From: Kiritimatiellia bacterium | GTDB lineage: Bacteria; Verrucomicrobiota; Kiritimatiellia; RFP12; UBA1067 | Assembly (NCBI GenBank): GCA_027858965.1 | Contig: JAQIBS010000193.1 | Span: 1-64,000 of the forward strand | Length of the DNA stretch: 64,000 nt | Direction of reading: 5' to 3' | In this document: in pieces, positions 1-8,566 of the stretch | Layout of the letters: each line of letters starts with the position of its first letter | Position numbering within the stretch: the first letter of the stretch is position 1 | Made by a program: the position numbers and the translations under genes | The notes under the pieces: model-generated | Told to the model about the DNA's origin: nothing | What the model saw: the letters and a program-made list of their open reading frames with translations, nothing else | Database searches by the model: none

Positions 1-90
1 CTCACCGTCCGCGGTCCCAGAGCCTGGGACCCTCCACGGGTGTAGCATCTTATTCCGGTTCAATCTGGAGGGACGGTGGCTCACCGTCCG
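1..90. repeat. Composite REP-like element with two palindromes
   Basis: The perfect or near-perfect palindromes GGTCCCAGAGCCTGGGACC (13-31) and GGACGGTGGCTCACCGTCC (71-89) lie downstream of the minus-strand solenoid gene. The right half of the second palindrome also occurs at 1-10, so the window edge probably cuts another copy. The 13-41 part, including the following CCTCCACGGGT, recurs at 33741-33770. This looks like a bipartite REP/BIME-type element; no transposase is nearby. Positions 91-171 hold nothing I recognise. Confidence 0.75.
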
Positions 91-171
91 TTAAAACAAT
101 AAATTAACATCGATAGACAGGATGTACAGATGGAGATATTTGAAACATCCATCTATCCACGGGCGCTGTCT

Positions 172-2850
172 CTACTGCATAATAATAAGTGTTCCTGTCG
201 GGACCACCCGGGCCGTCAGGGTCTTGTTGTCGCTTGAAAGTATTGTCCGCCAGTAGGGGTGCGATGCGCCGTCCAGTGTAACCGGAATTGAAGCAGATGT
301 CTGAATGGTTCCAGTGGAACTCATCTGTATAAGGGGGATGCCCGCTGCTAACTCTTCTGCCGTATATCCTGTGAGTGCAATTGTCGATCCGTCAATAAAA
401 ATCACCCCATCCGTCACACGCAGTGCGCCTGTGTAATCCGACTTATCCTGTGTCCAGGTGCTGCCTGCTGCGTAGACCACACTGCCGGTGACAACGCCGC
501 TGCCGACAAGCGAGGCCCCGATTCCATTGGTGATGACACCGATCAGAGCGCCATCGATACGGGATGCGGTTCCGGGTGCGGTTATGCCGTCGGTTATGGT
601 TGCTGTGGAGAGGTCAAACAATGCTCCTGAATCAATCTCCACACCGCCGGTAAGATAGATTCCACTGGTAACCTCAAGTTCGCCCTCAGTAATCGCAACC
701 TTTCCCGTGAATGTACCAGCTCTGGAAAGTATCACTTTCCCCGTTCCTTTTTTCGTGAAGGTTCCGGTATAACCAGCTTCATTTCCAAGAACCTGTACAA
801 TTGTAGTTGTTCTGCCGTTGGAATCAATCACAGCTCCTTTGTCGGTCAGAGTTGCCTTATCAAAGTTAGAGATTAAATCGGTGTTGCTGTTCTTTGCGCA
901 TTTTAAAGTTCCTCCATCAAAAAGAGCTGACGCATAACCACCGCCACCATTTATCTGTCTTGTCTCCAGCACTCCGCCAGCTAGCTCCAGACATCCGGTG
1001 GGACAGGCGTTATCTCCGAGTACATTGCCGAATACACAGTTGAAGTTTACATCGTTTGTTACATAGGTGTGGCCGCCTGTAATACGCAGCATACCGTAGC
1101 AGTCATGCCAGTGTCCGATTCTCATTGAGCGGACATCGACAACTCCTCCATTAATAGTAACTGTGCCGCGCGATCCCTGGCTTGCTCCTGCAAAGAGTGC
1201 GTATTTGTTGGTTGCGATCACGATTCCTCCATCAACAATCAGTTCGCCTATAGATCCTGATGTATTTCCTACTTGAATACCATTGACTGAACCCATGGAA
1301 AGAAGTTTTCCTTCAGTGAGTTGCAGTGCGCCGCGTGCTCCGGATGAACTTCCTATATTAAGCGCATTACTTACAACCAGTTCGCCGCCATCAATGTGTA
1401 TTTTAGCGACACTGTCTGCTTGTATACCAAGGTTCATTCCGCCAGGTTGGATATAGGTTCCTCCTGTGATAACCAGTTCTCCTGTACTGCCTGCGGCAGC
1501 CCCGATGTAAAAACCGTCACGTATGAAAAGAGGCGAGCCGTCAATAACCATTTGTCCAAATCCGCCAGCATAACTGCCGACATTTATTCGATTGCTGACA
1601 GTCAGGGATCCTCCTGATTGTATAACACGACCGAATGCTCCATCAGCATTGCCGATGTTCAATGCTCCCGGGGTTATAAGGCTGCCACCGGAAAGATATA
1701 TTTCGCCACTGGTTCCATCTCCGGATGCCCCTACATAAAAACTGTTGCCCCATAAAGTGCCGTCGGTAAGGCAAATCTCGCCGTGAGTATTAGTAGCATC
1801 GATGCTACTAGCTCCTACATTGACAGTGTTGAAAGTGGCTCTTCCGCCTGACTGCGTGAAAATGCCCCGTGTATTCCGGTTTCTCCCGATGTTGAACGTG
1901 CCTGGTATCGTTAATTCGCCGGCAGACTGCTCGACAATAGCTACGGAATTAGATTTTTCCGCGAGATTTAGGTTTCGTGCATGCAGCACACCATCAATTA
2001 GAGAAACTATTCCTGTAGTGAGTAAGTGCTTGTTATACGCTGTATTTACCACAGTAAAAGTTCCATTGCTGAGTAGCACTGATCCGCCACGAATATTCAT
2101 AAAACTCGATCCGCCACCTTGTCTGGCGAAGTTGATGCCTGAAGTTGGGAAAATCAGCGTTGCGTTTGTGTAAATATCAATTATGGATGGAGCTGTGTAG
2201 CTGCCATAGGTGTCCATTACCTGTTTAACGGAGATGATTCCACCTTCCAGAGAGGCCTTTGATCCTCCCTGAAGGACAAATCTAGCTCCATTGTCGGAAT
2301 TTGTAAGCGTAACAGAGCCGCCTGTCATGCGGAAAGACATATCGTCAGCAGGGGCGGTTGAGGGTGAGAGGCCCATGTTCAGGATGTGATCACCGCCGTT
2401 GACTTCCAGTATTCCTGATGATGTTGAAACCGTGTGGCGGAAGTATGTAGACCCGCTGTTCAGAATCAGCTTCTGTCCACTTCTTATAGTTAGAGCATCC
2501 GTGCCGTCTGAGATCAGTGATCCTTCATTGAAACGTGCCGTGGCTGTGCCTGTGTATGGAAAGCCCAGGCCGTCCATCAGATTCCATTCTTTGCCATTCA
2601 GGTTGAAAGTAACATCTGCGCCGATCGTGGCACTTGTATTGGTTGCATCTTCCGCGAAAGAGACCCCGTAACTTCCGTCTGTTGTGAACTGCGCTGTGTC
2701 ATCAAGGCCGGGAAGCCCGGCAGGTGACCAGTTGCTCGTTGTCTGAAAGGAATTAGTTCCGCTGAGCGCAGTCCATGTATAATCGTCAGCTTGAATTGTC
2801 TGTAGTGCGCATAGCACTGCCGTTATTGTGAAAAAAATGTATTTCTGCAT
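172..2850 (-). CDS. Secreted beta-solenoid protein (autotransporter-associated beta-strand repeat type)
   Basis: This 892-residue protein has an N-terminal signal peptide (MQKYIFFTITAVLCALQTIQA) and then a long repeat region. Turns of roughly 25 residues follow the pattern G-x-L-x-V-S-N-x-L-N-I-G-x-x-x-G-x-x-G, as expected of a right-handed beta-solenoid. Near residues 680-740 the stretch around KKGTGKVILSRAGTFTGKV matches the autotransporter-associated beta-strand repeat found in large PVC surface proteins. I see no C-terminal outer-membrane barrel; the chain ends in a short hydrophobic tail, GTLIIMQ. The ATG at 2850 is chosen over the GTG at 2856 because GGAG lies just upstream and the signal peptide begins there. 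It is probably exported and surface-bound; its ligand is unknown. Confidence 0.8.
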   Translation of the reverse strand: MQKYIFFTITAVLCALQTIQADDYTWTALSGTNSFQTTSNWSPAGLPGLDDTAQFTTDGSYGVSFAEDATNTSATIGADVTFNLNGKEWNLMDGLGFPYTGTATARFNEGSLISDGTDALTIRSGQKLILNSGSTYFRHTVSTSSGILEVNGGDHILNMGLSPSTAPADDMSFRMTGGSVTLTNSDNGARFVLQGGSKASLEGGIISVKQVMDTYGSYTAPSIIDIYTNATLIFPTSGINFARQGGGSSFMNIRGGSVLLSNGTFTVVNTAYNKHLLTTGIVSLIDGVLHARNLNLAEKSNSVAIVEQSAGELTIPGTFNIGRNRNTRGIFTQSGGRATFNTVNVGASSIDATNTHGEICLTDGTLWGNSFYVGASGDGTSGEIYLSGGSLITPGALNIGNADGAFGRVIQSGGSLTVSNRINVGSYAGGFGQMVIDGSPLFIRDGFYIGAAAGSTGELVITGGTYIQPGGMNLGIQADSVAKIHIDGGELVVSNALNIGSSSGARGALQLTEGKLLSMGSVNGIQVGNTSGSIGELIVDGGIVIATNKYALFAGASQGSRGTVTINGGVVDVRSMRIGHWHDCYGMLRITGGHTYVTNDVNFNCVFGNVLGDNACPTGCLELAGGVLETRQINGGGGYASALFDGGTLKCAKNSNTDLISNFDKATLTDKGAVIDSNGRTTTIVQVLGNEAGYTGTFTKKGTGKVILSRAGTFTGKVAITEGELEVTSGIYLTGGVEIDSGALFDLSTATITDGITAPGTASRIDGALIGVITNGIGASLVGSGVVTGSVVYAAGSTWTQDKSDYTGALRVTDGVIFIDGSTIALTGYTAEELAAGIPLIQMSSTGTIQTSASIPVTLDGASHPYWRTILSSDNKTLTARVVPTGTLIIMQ

Positions 2851-3026
2851 TACCACTCCGTTTGTGTTTCAATAACAAATACTCTGTATGTTTAAAAAAT
2901 AGCAAAATACTATCTAAAGTGTTAATTATTATGCATTGAAAGGCAAAAAAGTCAATGAGAAAACAACGCAAATTGTAATATCGCAAATTGACATAAGCGG
3001 GTGGCGGGCTGCATTTTTATGTAGTG

Positions 3027-3092
3027 TTGGCTCTCTGAGCCAAAATTGCTTCTGAGAAGCAACGCTACAGTTTAATTGCTTCTGAGAAGTAA
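3027..3092. repeat. Three tandem 17-bp mini-palindromes
   Basis: Three short hairpins with 7-bp stems and 3-bp loops follow one another: TTGGCTCTCTGAGCCAA (3027-3043), TTGCTTCTGAGAAGCAA (3046-3062) and TTGCTTCTGAGAAGTAA (3076-3092). They sit between the lipoprotein gene and the solenoid gene, both on the minus strand. None has a following T tract, so they are not typical terminators. Their spacing and similarity suggest a REP-like family. Confidence 0.7.
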
Positions 3093-3133
3093 CCGCATAT
3101 TTGAATCGGTGCAGATTACTGGATGGGCATTAC

Positions 3134-3487
3134 TCAGCGTCTAATTTTTAAAACCGGCTTGGATACCCACATCTTTGTCTGCGGGTTATAAAAATCCCCG
3201 CTGTTGCCATGAATTTTTATTCCGTCTTTTTCAGCTTGTGATGCATAGGAACCTGTGAAACTGCCTATTGCATAGTAAAATGTGTCATCCCTGTAAAAAT
3301 CATACTTAGCAGATCTTCTGTGTCCTTTGATGGACGAGACAATTTTTTCGGCTTCAGAAGGAGATATTGTAAAACCTTCTATTGAGTCCATTGTTTTGAC
3401 TTTGTTTGTGTTGCCGATATATTCAAGGTGTGAACAGCCGCTTATAAAAGCGATGGCGGTCAAAATAAAAAATGTTGCTGTCTTCAT
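3134..3487 (-). CDS. Small lipoprotein of unknown function
   Basis: This encodes a 117-residue protein with a lipoprotein signal peptide (MKTATFFILTAIAFISGC) ending in an ISGC lipobox, so it is likely lipid-anchored. The mature part contains a segment with alternating charged and aromatic residues (YDFYRDDTFYYAIGSF) and no domain I can name. The ATG at 3487 is preferred to an upstream in-frame ATG at 3523 because AAGGAC precedes it and the signal peptide starts exactly there. It lies 13 bp after the esterase gene on the same strand, so the two are probably co-transcribed. Confidence 0.7.
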   Translation of the reverse strand: MKTATFFILTAIAFISGCSHLEYIGNTNKVKTMDSIEGFTISPSEAEKIVSSIKGHRRSAKYDFYRDDTFYYAIGSFTGSYASQAEKDGIKIHGNSGDFYNPQTKMWVSKPVLKIRR

Positions 3488-3500
3488 TTTTGTCCTTGTT

Positions 3501-4274
3501 TTAAATGCTGTTAACCAATGCATTCGAGGGGATGCTTTGACTACTGGGAGTTGTGTTGTTTATCGGCAGAGCCCACTTTAAGGCAGAGGACAGGGTTGCT
3601 CTCCAGCACTCAGCGCTGTGAGCTCCATCAAAAACCTCATAAAGAACTTCACATTGTTTATCACGCAGAACATTCCTGAATCGCTGGACAGCATCCAGTT
3701 GTGAAATACTCTGAAATACACCTGCTTTATGTTCAATATCTGTTTGGGTTTCACGGTTGCCCGCATTGATATAGTGAGAGAATAGAATAGGCTCAGCTAT
3801 CTCTTTATATTGTTCGATCAGCTGGCAGTCATTGAACCAGTATGATCCTGATTGAGAGATAACTTTGCTGAATAGGCCATTGGTCATCAAAGCCACATAG
3901 GATGCCGCCAGTCCTGTATAACTTAGGCCTACTAAAACTTTTTCAGGGGCTGAGCTTATTACAGGATAGCGATGCTCCAGCCAGGGAATAAGTTCTTTCT
4001 CAATGAAAATCGCAAATTGCGGGTGGCAGGGGCACTCTTTCCAACGGGACTCTATACTTTCACTGGAGACAAAGACAAACAGGGAGTCGCTGATTTCTTC
4101 CTTATGAACAAGCTGGTCAAGAACCGGCACAGCATCTACACGCCCCCGATACATCTCAGCGTCAAGTATGATAACAAGGTTTGGAGTGTTACCCTGATTT
4201 GCCGGTATGCGAACCCATAGATTGCGTTCATTACCAAGAGCAGCGCTTTGAATTTTGTGTATAACTTCGTTCAT
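3501..4274 (-). CDS. Esterase, enterochelin-esterase-like alpha/beta hydrolase
   Basis: This 257-residue protein matches the putative esterase family (esterase D / enterochelin esterase Fes-like). The nucleophile elbow is GLSYTG near residue 140, and the likely catalytic histidine lies in DGAHSAECWR near residue 220, a typical family ending. An N-terminal strand, LVIILDAEMY, resembles the D-G-x-x-W/Y motif of the family. No signal peptide is visible, so it is probably cytoplasmic. The substrate cannot be told from sequence; siderophore, feruloyl or simple carboxyl esters are possible. Its start is poorly marked, with no clear Shine-Dalgarno, and the upstream gap is filled by heptamer arrays. 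Confidence 0.75.
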   Translation of the reverse strand: MNEVIHKIQSAALGNERNLWVRIPANQGNTPNLVIILDAEMYRGRVDAVPVLDQLVHKEEISDSLFVFVSSESIESRWKECPCHPQFAIFIEKELIPWLEHRYPVISSAPEKVLVGLSYTGLAASYVALMTNGLFSKVISQSGSYWFNDCQLIEQYKEIAEPILFSHYINAGNRETQTDIEHKAGVFQSISQLDAVQRFRNVLRDKQCEVLYEVFDGAHSAECWRATLSSALKWALPINNTTPSSQSIPSNALVNSI

Positions 4275-4284
4275 GGTAGTTCTG

Positions 4285-4454
4285 GACAGTTGACAGTCGA
4301 CAGTTGACAGTCGACAGTTGACAGTTGGCAGTTGGCAGTTGGCAGTTGGCAGTTGGCGAGCTACGAGCTACGAGCTACGAGCTACAAGCTACAAGCTACA
4401 AGCTACAAGCTACAAGCTACAAGCTACAAGCTGCCAGCTACAGGCTACCAGCTC
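4285..4454. repeat. Two abutting heptamer tandem arrays
   Basis: The whole gap between nrnA and the esterase gene is made of 7-bp units. From about 4285 to 4354 the unit is GACAGTT drifting to GGCAGTT; from about 4355 to 4454 it is GAGCTAC drifting to AAGCTAC and then degrading. The seven-base phase is kept while the unit changes. The array ends at the nrnA stop codon. It resembles the short tandemly repeated repetitive (STRR) heptamers known from filamentous cyanobacteria. Confidence 0.9.
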
Positions 4455-5456
4455 CTAGCCTTCCTGCTCTTTCATCCATTTTTTTATGGCGAGGTTCATA
4501 ATGCGTTTAGCTTTGCTGAGAGGTGCTTTTATGGTGCAGCCAGCTGCGCGTGGATGTCCGCCACCGTCGAACTGTGCAATCAGAGTTGTGGCATCCAATG
4601 GTTCGCGTGTTCGCAGGCTGATACGCGTTTCTTCATTGTCTTCGCTACCGTAAAAGAAGATGGCAACTTTATTGCCAATCAGAGAACGGGGCATCTCAAT
4701 AATGTCTTCAGCATCGGCTTTGGTTCCACCGATCTCTTCAAAGTCGCGCCCTGTCAAAGTGACTGTTGCGATTGTGTTGTTCTCACTGACAGTCAGAGAG
4801 CGGAATGCACGGCGTTTAAGTTCCATGTTGATGCGGGAAAAAGAGCAATAAAGCTGGTCGTTAATATAGGCTGTGCGTACTCCGTATTTGAGTAGATCCG
4901 CTCCGCAACGCATGGTTGAGGGGGCTGTCATATCGTAGGCAAAGCGTCCTGTATCAGTTATGAGCGCCACCCAGAGCGCTTCCGCAGAGATATTATCGTG
5001 TTTCCAGCCAGCCTGACGGCCAAGTTTCCAGATGAGCTCTCCAGTGGAGGAGGCCTCTCCATGAACAAAGTTGTAATCGCCAAAGCGTGTGTTGGTGCGG
5101 TGGTGGTCGATATTGATTACCGGGCTTTTTCCCAGCGTTTTGTGTAGCTCTTCGGGAACTCGATCCAATGAACCGCAGTCAACCGTGATAACTAAATCGT
5201 AACTTTTGCGGCTGGCGGATCTGGGGGTGATCATCTGTTTGACACCGTTTAAGAACTGAGGACCACCGAGACCTTTTTTTGAAGCTGTGGCTGTTGCATC
5301 AATCCCGGCTTTGTTAAGAATATGAGCCAGCGCAATCATGCAACCTACTGAGTCGCCGTCCGGTCTGACATGTCCGGAGATCAAAACTTTTTTTGCACGG
5401 GAGATCACCTTTATGATCTCAGAGGCGGTTACATTTTTTGTGTTTCTTTTTTTCAT
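4455..5456 (-). CDS. nrnA: Bifunctional oligoribonuclease/PAP phosphatase NrnA (DHH family)
   Basis: This 333-residue DHH/DHHA1 phosphoesterase has the expected motifs in order: GHVRPDGDSVG (residues ~29-39), VDCGS (~95), NIDHHRTNTRFGDYNF (~115-130) and the C-terminal substrate-binding GGGHPRAAG (~298-306). The length is normal for NrnA, which degrades nano-RNAs and in many bacteria also dephosphorylates 3'-phosphoadenosine 5'-phosphate. It should act in the cytoplasm with Mn2+ held by the DHD and DHH motifs. It follows proA by 33 bp on the same strand and is probably transcribed with the proline genes. Confidence 0.9.
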   Translation of the reverse strand: MKKRNTKNVTASEIIKVISRAKKVLISGHVRPDGDSVGCMIALAHILNKAGIDATATASKKGLGGPQFLNGVKQMITPRSASRKSYDLVITVDCGSLDRVPEELHKTLGKSPVINIDHHRTNTRFGDYNFVHGEASSTGELIWKLGRQAGWKHDNISAEALWVALITDTGRFAYDMTAPSTMRCGADLLKYGVRTAYINDQLYCSFSRINMELKRRAFRSLTVSENNTIATVTLTGRDFEEIGGTKADAEDIIEMPRSLIGNKVAIFFYGSEDNEETRISLRTREPLDATTLIAQFDGGGHPRAAGCTIKAPLSKAKRIMNLAIKKWMKEQEG

Positions 5457-5489
5457 ATACTTTTTTACTTTATTGAAATGACAAAGAAG

Positions 5490-6746
5490 TTAGCGTATCT
5501 GGCCGGTGCCGGTAATTGTATACTTGTATGTGGTCAGCTCTTCCAGTCCCATGGGACCGCGCGCGTGCAGTTTGTCGGTGCTGATACCCATCTCCGCGCC
5601 CATGCCGAACATGGCTCCATCTGTGAAGCGGGTGGATGCATTAACATATACTGAGGATGAGTCGATCTCTTTCAAAAATTTATTGGCGCTGCGTTTGTCC
5701 TCAGTTACGATTGCATCGGAGTGGTGTGATCCGTATGTATTAATGTGCTCAATGGCAACTTTGGTATTTGAGACAACCTTGACTGCAAGGATCATATCAA
5801 GATACTCCTCATACCAGTCATCTTCTGTGGCCGGTGTACAGCCGGGGATGATATTGCAGGTTGTTTTACAACCGTGAATTTCAACACCGCATCTGTCCGC
5901 CATCTTCTTGAGTAACGGAAGAAACCGGGCGGCAATCTCTTTGTCAACCAGCAGGGTTTCAATGGCATTGCAAACTCCTGGACGCTGACATTTTGCATTT
6001 TCAGCAATGGCCAGAGCCTTTTCGATATCGGCCTCTTTCTCAACATACAGATGGCAGACGCCCTTGTAGTGCTTTAGAACTGGGATTGTGGCATTGGAAA
6101 CCACCGCTTTAATCAGTGACTCTCCTCCACGCGGAATGACAACATCAATTTTGCCATCCAGTTGTACCAGTATACGGACGGCTTCACGGTCAATGGTGCT
6201 GACTAATTGAATAGCATCTTTCGGCATTCCAGCGGCAGCCCCTCCCTTCTGGAGGGCGGCGGCAATGGCTGTGTTGGAGTAAAAAGCCTCTTTGCCACCT
6301 CGCAGGATAACAGCGTTTGATGTTTTGAAACAGAGCACAGCCGCGTCTGCTGTGACATTAGGACGTGATTCAAAGATGATACAGACAACGCCTAGCGGGA
6401 CTCTTTTCTTCTCTATGATAAGTCCGTTGGGACGGATGCGCTTCCAGATTTTTTTACCGACCGGATCTTTTAGCTCAGCTACTTCACGGATGCCGTTAAT
6501 CATGCCGTCAATGCGTTCATCGTTTAGAGTCAGACGATCAATCATCGCTTTGCTTAATCCGTTTTCTTCTGCGGCGGCAAGATCTTTGGCATTTTCTGTT
6601 TGGATTAGCTTTCGTTGTGTGTTCAGCTCATCGGCCATAGAAAGCAGGATTAAGTTTTTTTTGTTGGTTGAGAAATTGATCAGCTTTCTGGATGCAGCCA
6701 GTGCCTGGTCACCCATCTTTGTTATCTGTTTTTCTAATTTTTCCAT
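5490..6746 (-). CDS. proA: Gamma-glutamyl phosphate reductase
   Basis: This 418-residue protein is full length for ProA, the second step of proline biosynthesis, which reduces gamma-glutamyl phosphate to glutamate semialdehyde with NADPH. The aldehyde-dehydrogenase-fold signatures are clear: IFESRPNVTADAA (~128-140), LRGGKEAFYSN (~148-158) and the catalytic cysteine in QRPGVCNAIETLLV (~255-268). The C-terminal FTDGAMFGMGAEMGIST is the conserved family ending. It lies 81 bp downstream of proB and upstream of nrnA, all on the minus strand. Confidence 0.97.
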   Translation of the reverse strand: MEKLEKQITKMGDQALAASRKLINFSTNKKNLILLSMADELNTQRKLIQTENAKDLAAAEENGLSKAMIDRLTLNDERIDGMINGIREVAELKDPVGKKIWKRIRPNGLIIEKKRVPLGVVCIIFESRPNVTADAAVLCFKTSNAVILRGGKEAFYSNTAIAAALQKGGAAAGMPKDAIQLVSTIDREAVRILVQLDGKIDVVIPRGGESLIKAVVSNATIPVLKHYKGVCHLYVEKEADIEKALAIAENAKCQRPGVCNAIETLLVDKEIAARFLPLLKKMADRCGVEIHGCKTTCNIIPGCTPATEDDWYEEYLDMILAVKVVSNTKVAIEHINTYGSHHSDAIVTEDKRSANKFLKEIDSSSVYVNASTRFTDGAMFGMGAEMGISTDKLHARGPMGLEELTTYKYTITGTGQIR

Positions 6747-6827
6747 CGTGTTTTCCTTAAAATTTACCGGTCAGGTTGTTGCATCTCCTGTGCTCAAGAC
6801 AGTACAGGGCTTTTAGCTTCGCAGGGC

Positions 6828-7640
6828 TTACTCTGTCATAGATAGCAGTGTGCCTGCACTCTTTCCTGAGATAATATTGGCCAGGATGCCCTTTTTGCGG
6901 CCATTGGCAATTACAACCTTGCATCCGGCTTTCAGAGCTTTTTTGGCTGCGGTAAGTTTTGACTCCATGCCGCCTCTTGATAGCGAAGAATCGCCGTGTT
7001 TAGGGTTGACCAGCTCATAAGCATCATTCACATCGTAGCAGTAGGGTATCCGTTTGCCGTCGTTGTTAAGAATCCCGTCTACTGTTGTTAAAACTATAAG
7101 GAGATCAGCAGCAACAAGTTTCACCACACGCGCGGCAAGGTGGTCATTGTCTCCGAATGATGTAACTGCTTTGATCTCTTCATCCGCGACAACATCATTT
7201 TCATTTATAATTGGTAAAACGCGTTGTTTAATCATATTGAGCATAGTGCGTTCTGCATTTGATAGCCGTCTTTTATGATAAAAATCCGTATGGGTCAAAA
7301 GCACCTGGCCGATTGTAATCTGGTGTGTTTTGAAAAAATTGTCATAAAGCGCCATTAATTTGGCCTGCCCGACAGCGGCGCACATCTGAAGATCAGGAAC
7401 GCGTGTGGGACGGGTTTTCATGCCCATTGCTTCAACTCCGGCACCAACGGCACCAGAGGAGACTATCAGAAGTTCATAGTTCTGTTTGTGAAGCTCAGCA
7501 ATCTGGTCAGAGAGCATCTTGATCTGGTTTAGGTCTGGTTCACCTGTAGGGAGGGTGATAACCCGAGTGCCAATTTTGATAACAACTCTTTTGGCGTTAG
7601 TTAATAATTTTCTGTGTTGGTGTTCTAAGTTCATATCCAT
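6828..7640 (-). CDS. proB: Glutamate 5-kinase, first tandem copy
   Basis: This 270-residue amino-acid kinase lacks the C-terminal PUA domain found in the E. coli enzyme, so it is the short form. It phosphorylates glutamate to gamma-glutamyl phosphate for ProA. Conserved motifs are intact: VVIKIGTRVI, VSSGAVGAG, INENDVVADEE, FGDNDHLAARV and SRGGMESK. A second start, ATG at 7634, aligns with the start of the neighbouring copy and may be the real one. A duplicated paralogue lies directly upstream on the same strand. Because its motifs are intact, this copy is the better candidate for the active enzyme. Confidence 0.93.
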   Translation of the reverse strand: MDMNLEHQHRKLLTNAKRVVIKIGTRVITLPTGEPDLNQIKMLSDQIAELHKQNYELLIVSSGAVGAGVEAMGMKTRPTRVPDLQMCAAVGQAKLMALYDNFFKTHQITIGQVLLTHTDFYHKRRLSNAERTMLNMIKQRVLPIINENDVVADEEIKAVTSFGDNDHLAARVVKLVAADLLIVLTTVDGILNNDGKRIPYCYDVNDAYELVNPKHGDSSLSRGGMESKLTAAKKALKAGCKVVIANGRKKGILANIISGKSAGTLLSMTE

Positions 7641-7669
7641 ATAGTGCTCATTAAAAAAAGTAAAACTTT

Positions 7670-7698
7670 ATGATATCTTATTTTAGCTGTTGTGGCAA
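7670..7698 (-). promoter_or_regulatory. Candidate sigma70 promoter of proB copy 1
   Basis: Read on the minus strand, TTGCCA (7698-7693) and TATCAT (7675-7670) are 17 bp apart, about 30 bp ahead of the start codon. An equivalent box pair precedes the second proB copy, so the promoter seems to have been duplicated with the gene. Confidence 0.5.
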
Positions 7699-7759
7699 GT
7701 AACAGGTGAAGAGAGGCTTTTTGCTGCTGGCGGGATGCTTGTATCTTCCTTTTCCATTG

Positions 7760-8533
7760 TCATGAAAATATCTTGCTAAGAATGTTTTTTGTGCGACCGT
7801 TTGCAATAACGACTTTGCTGTCGGATTCCAGAGCGTTTTTGGCAGCGTTGAGTTTTGACTTCATTTCGCCTTTTGAAAATTCGGAATCGACGTGTTTCGA
7901 GTCGATCAGTGTATAGGCATTATCGACGCTGTCGCTGAAGGGGACCCATTGGGCTTCGTTGTTGTTGCGCACCACGTCAACCGTCGACAAAATGATCAGC
8001 AAGTCGGCATCGACAAATTTCACCACGCGTGCGGCCAGGTTATTATTATCTCCCAGAGAGAGAGCAGCCTTAATCTCTTCATCTGCAACAACATCATTCT
8101 CGTTAATGATTGGTACAACACGTTGCTTAATCATATGGCGCATCGTGCGTTTTGCATTTCCGAGGCGTATCTTATGGTGAAAATCCGCATGGGTCAAAAG
8201 CACCTGGCCGATGGTAATCTGGTGCGCTTTGAAAAAATTGTCGTAAAGAGCCATTAGTTTTGCCTGCCCAATAGCAGCGCACATTTGCAGGTCAGGAACG
8301 CGTGTTGGGCGGCTCTCCATGCCCATTGCTTCAACTCCGGCACCAACGGCACCCGAGGAGATTATCAGGAGTTCGTAGTTCTGTTTGTGAAGTTCAGCAA
8401 TCTGGTCAGAGAGCATCTTGATCTGGTTTAGGTCTGGTTCACCTGTAGGGAGGGTGATAACCTGAGTGCCAATTTTGATAACAACTCTTTTAACTTTTGA
8501 TATTGATTTTCGGTATTGGTGTTCTAATTTCAT
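7760..8533 (-). CDS. Glutamate 5-kinase-like paralogue with altered active-site motifs
   Basis: This 257-residue protein is a tandem copy of the neighbouring proB. The first ~180 residues are nearly the same, and a stretch of more than 50 bp (about 7500-7560 against 8400-8460) is almost identical in DNA. The C-terminal third has drifted. GGMESK is now GEMKSK, GDNDHLAA is now GDNNNLAA, and the usual glycine-rich end is shorter. In the family these motifs bind substrate, ATP and Mg2+, so activity is doubtful. The frame is open throughout. It could be a decaying duplicate, a regulatory subunit or an altered kinase. Confidence 0.85.
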   Translation of the reverse strand: MKLEHQYRKSISKVKRVVIKIGTQVITLPTGEPDLNQIKMLSDQIAELHKQNYELLIISSGAVGAGVEAMGMESRPTRVPDLQMCAAIGQAKLMALYDNFFKAHQITIGQVLLTHADFHHKIRLGNAKRTMRHMIKQRVVPIINENDVVADEEIKAALSLGDNNNLAARVVKFVDADLLIILSTVDVVRNNNEAQWVPFSDSVDNAYTLIDSKHVDSEFSKGEMKSKLNAAKNALESDSKVVIANGRTKNILSKIFS

Positions 8534-8566
8534 AACAGTATAGTACTCATGTAAAATAAAGTTTTC

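Noticed and set aside
4332-4895. 187-residue plus-strand frame beginning in the heptamer array
   Set aside because: Its first part merely translates 7-bp repeats and the rest is antisense to nrnA.
7760-8533. Calling proB copy 2 a pseudogene
   Set aside because: The frame is uninterrupted and the promoter is kept; altered motifs alone do not show loss of function.
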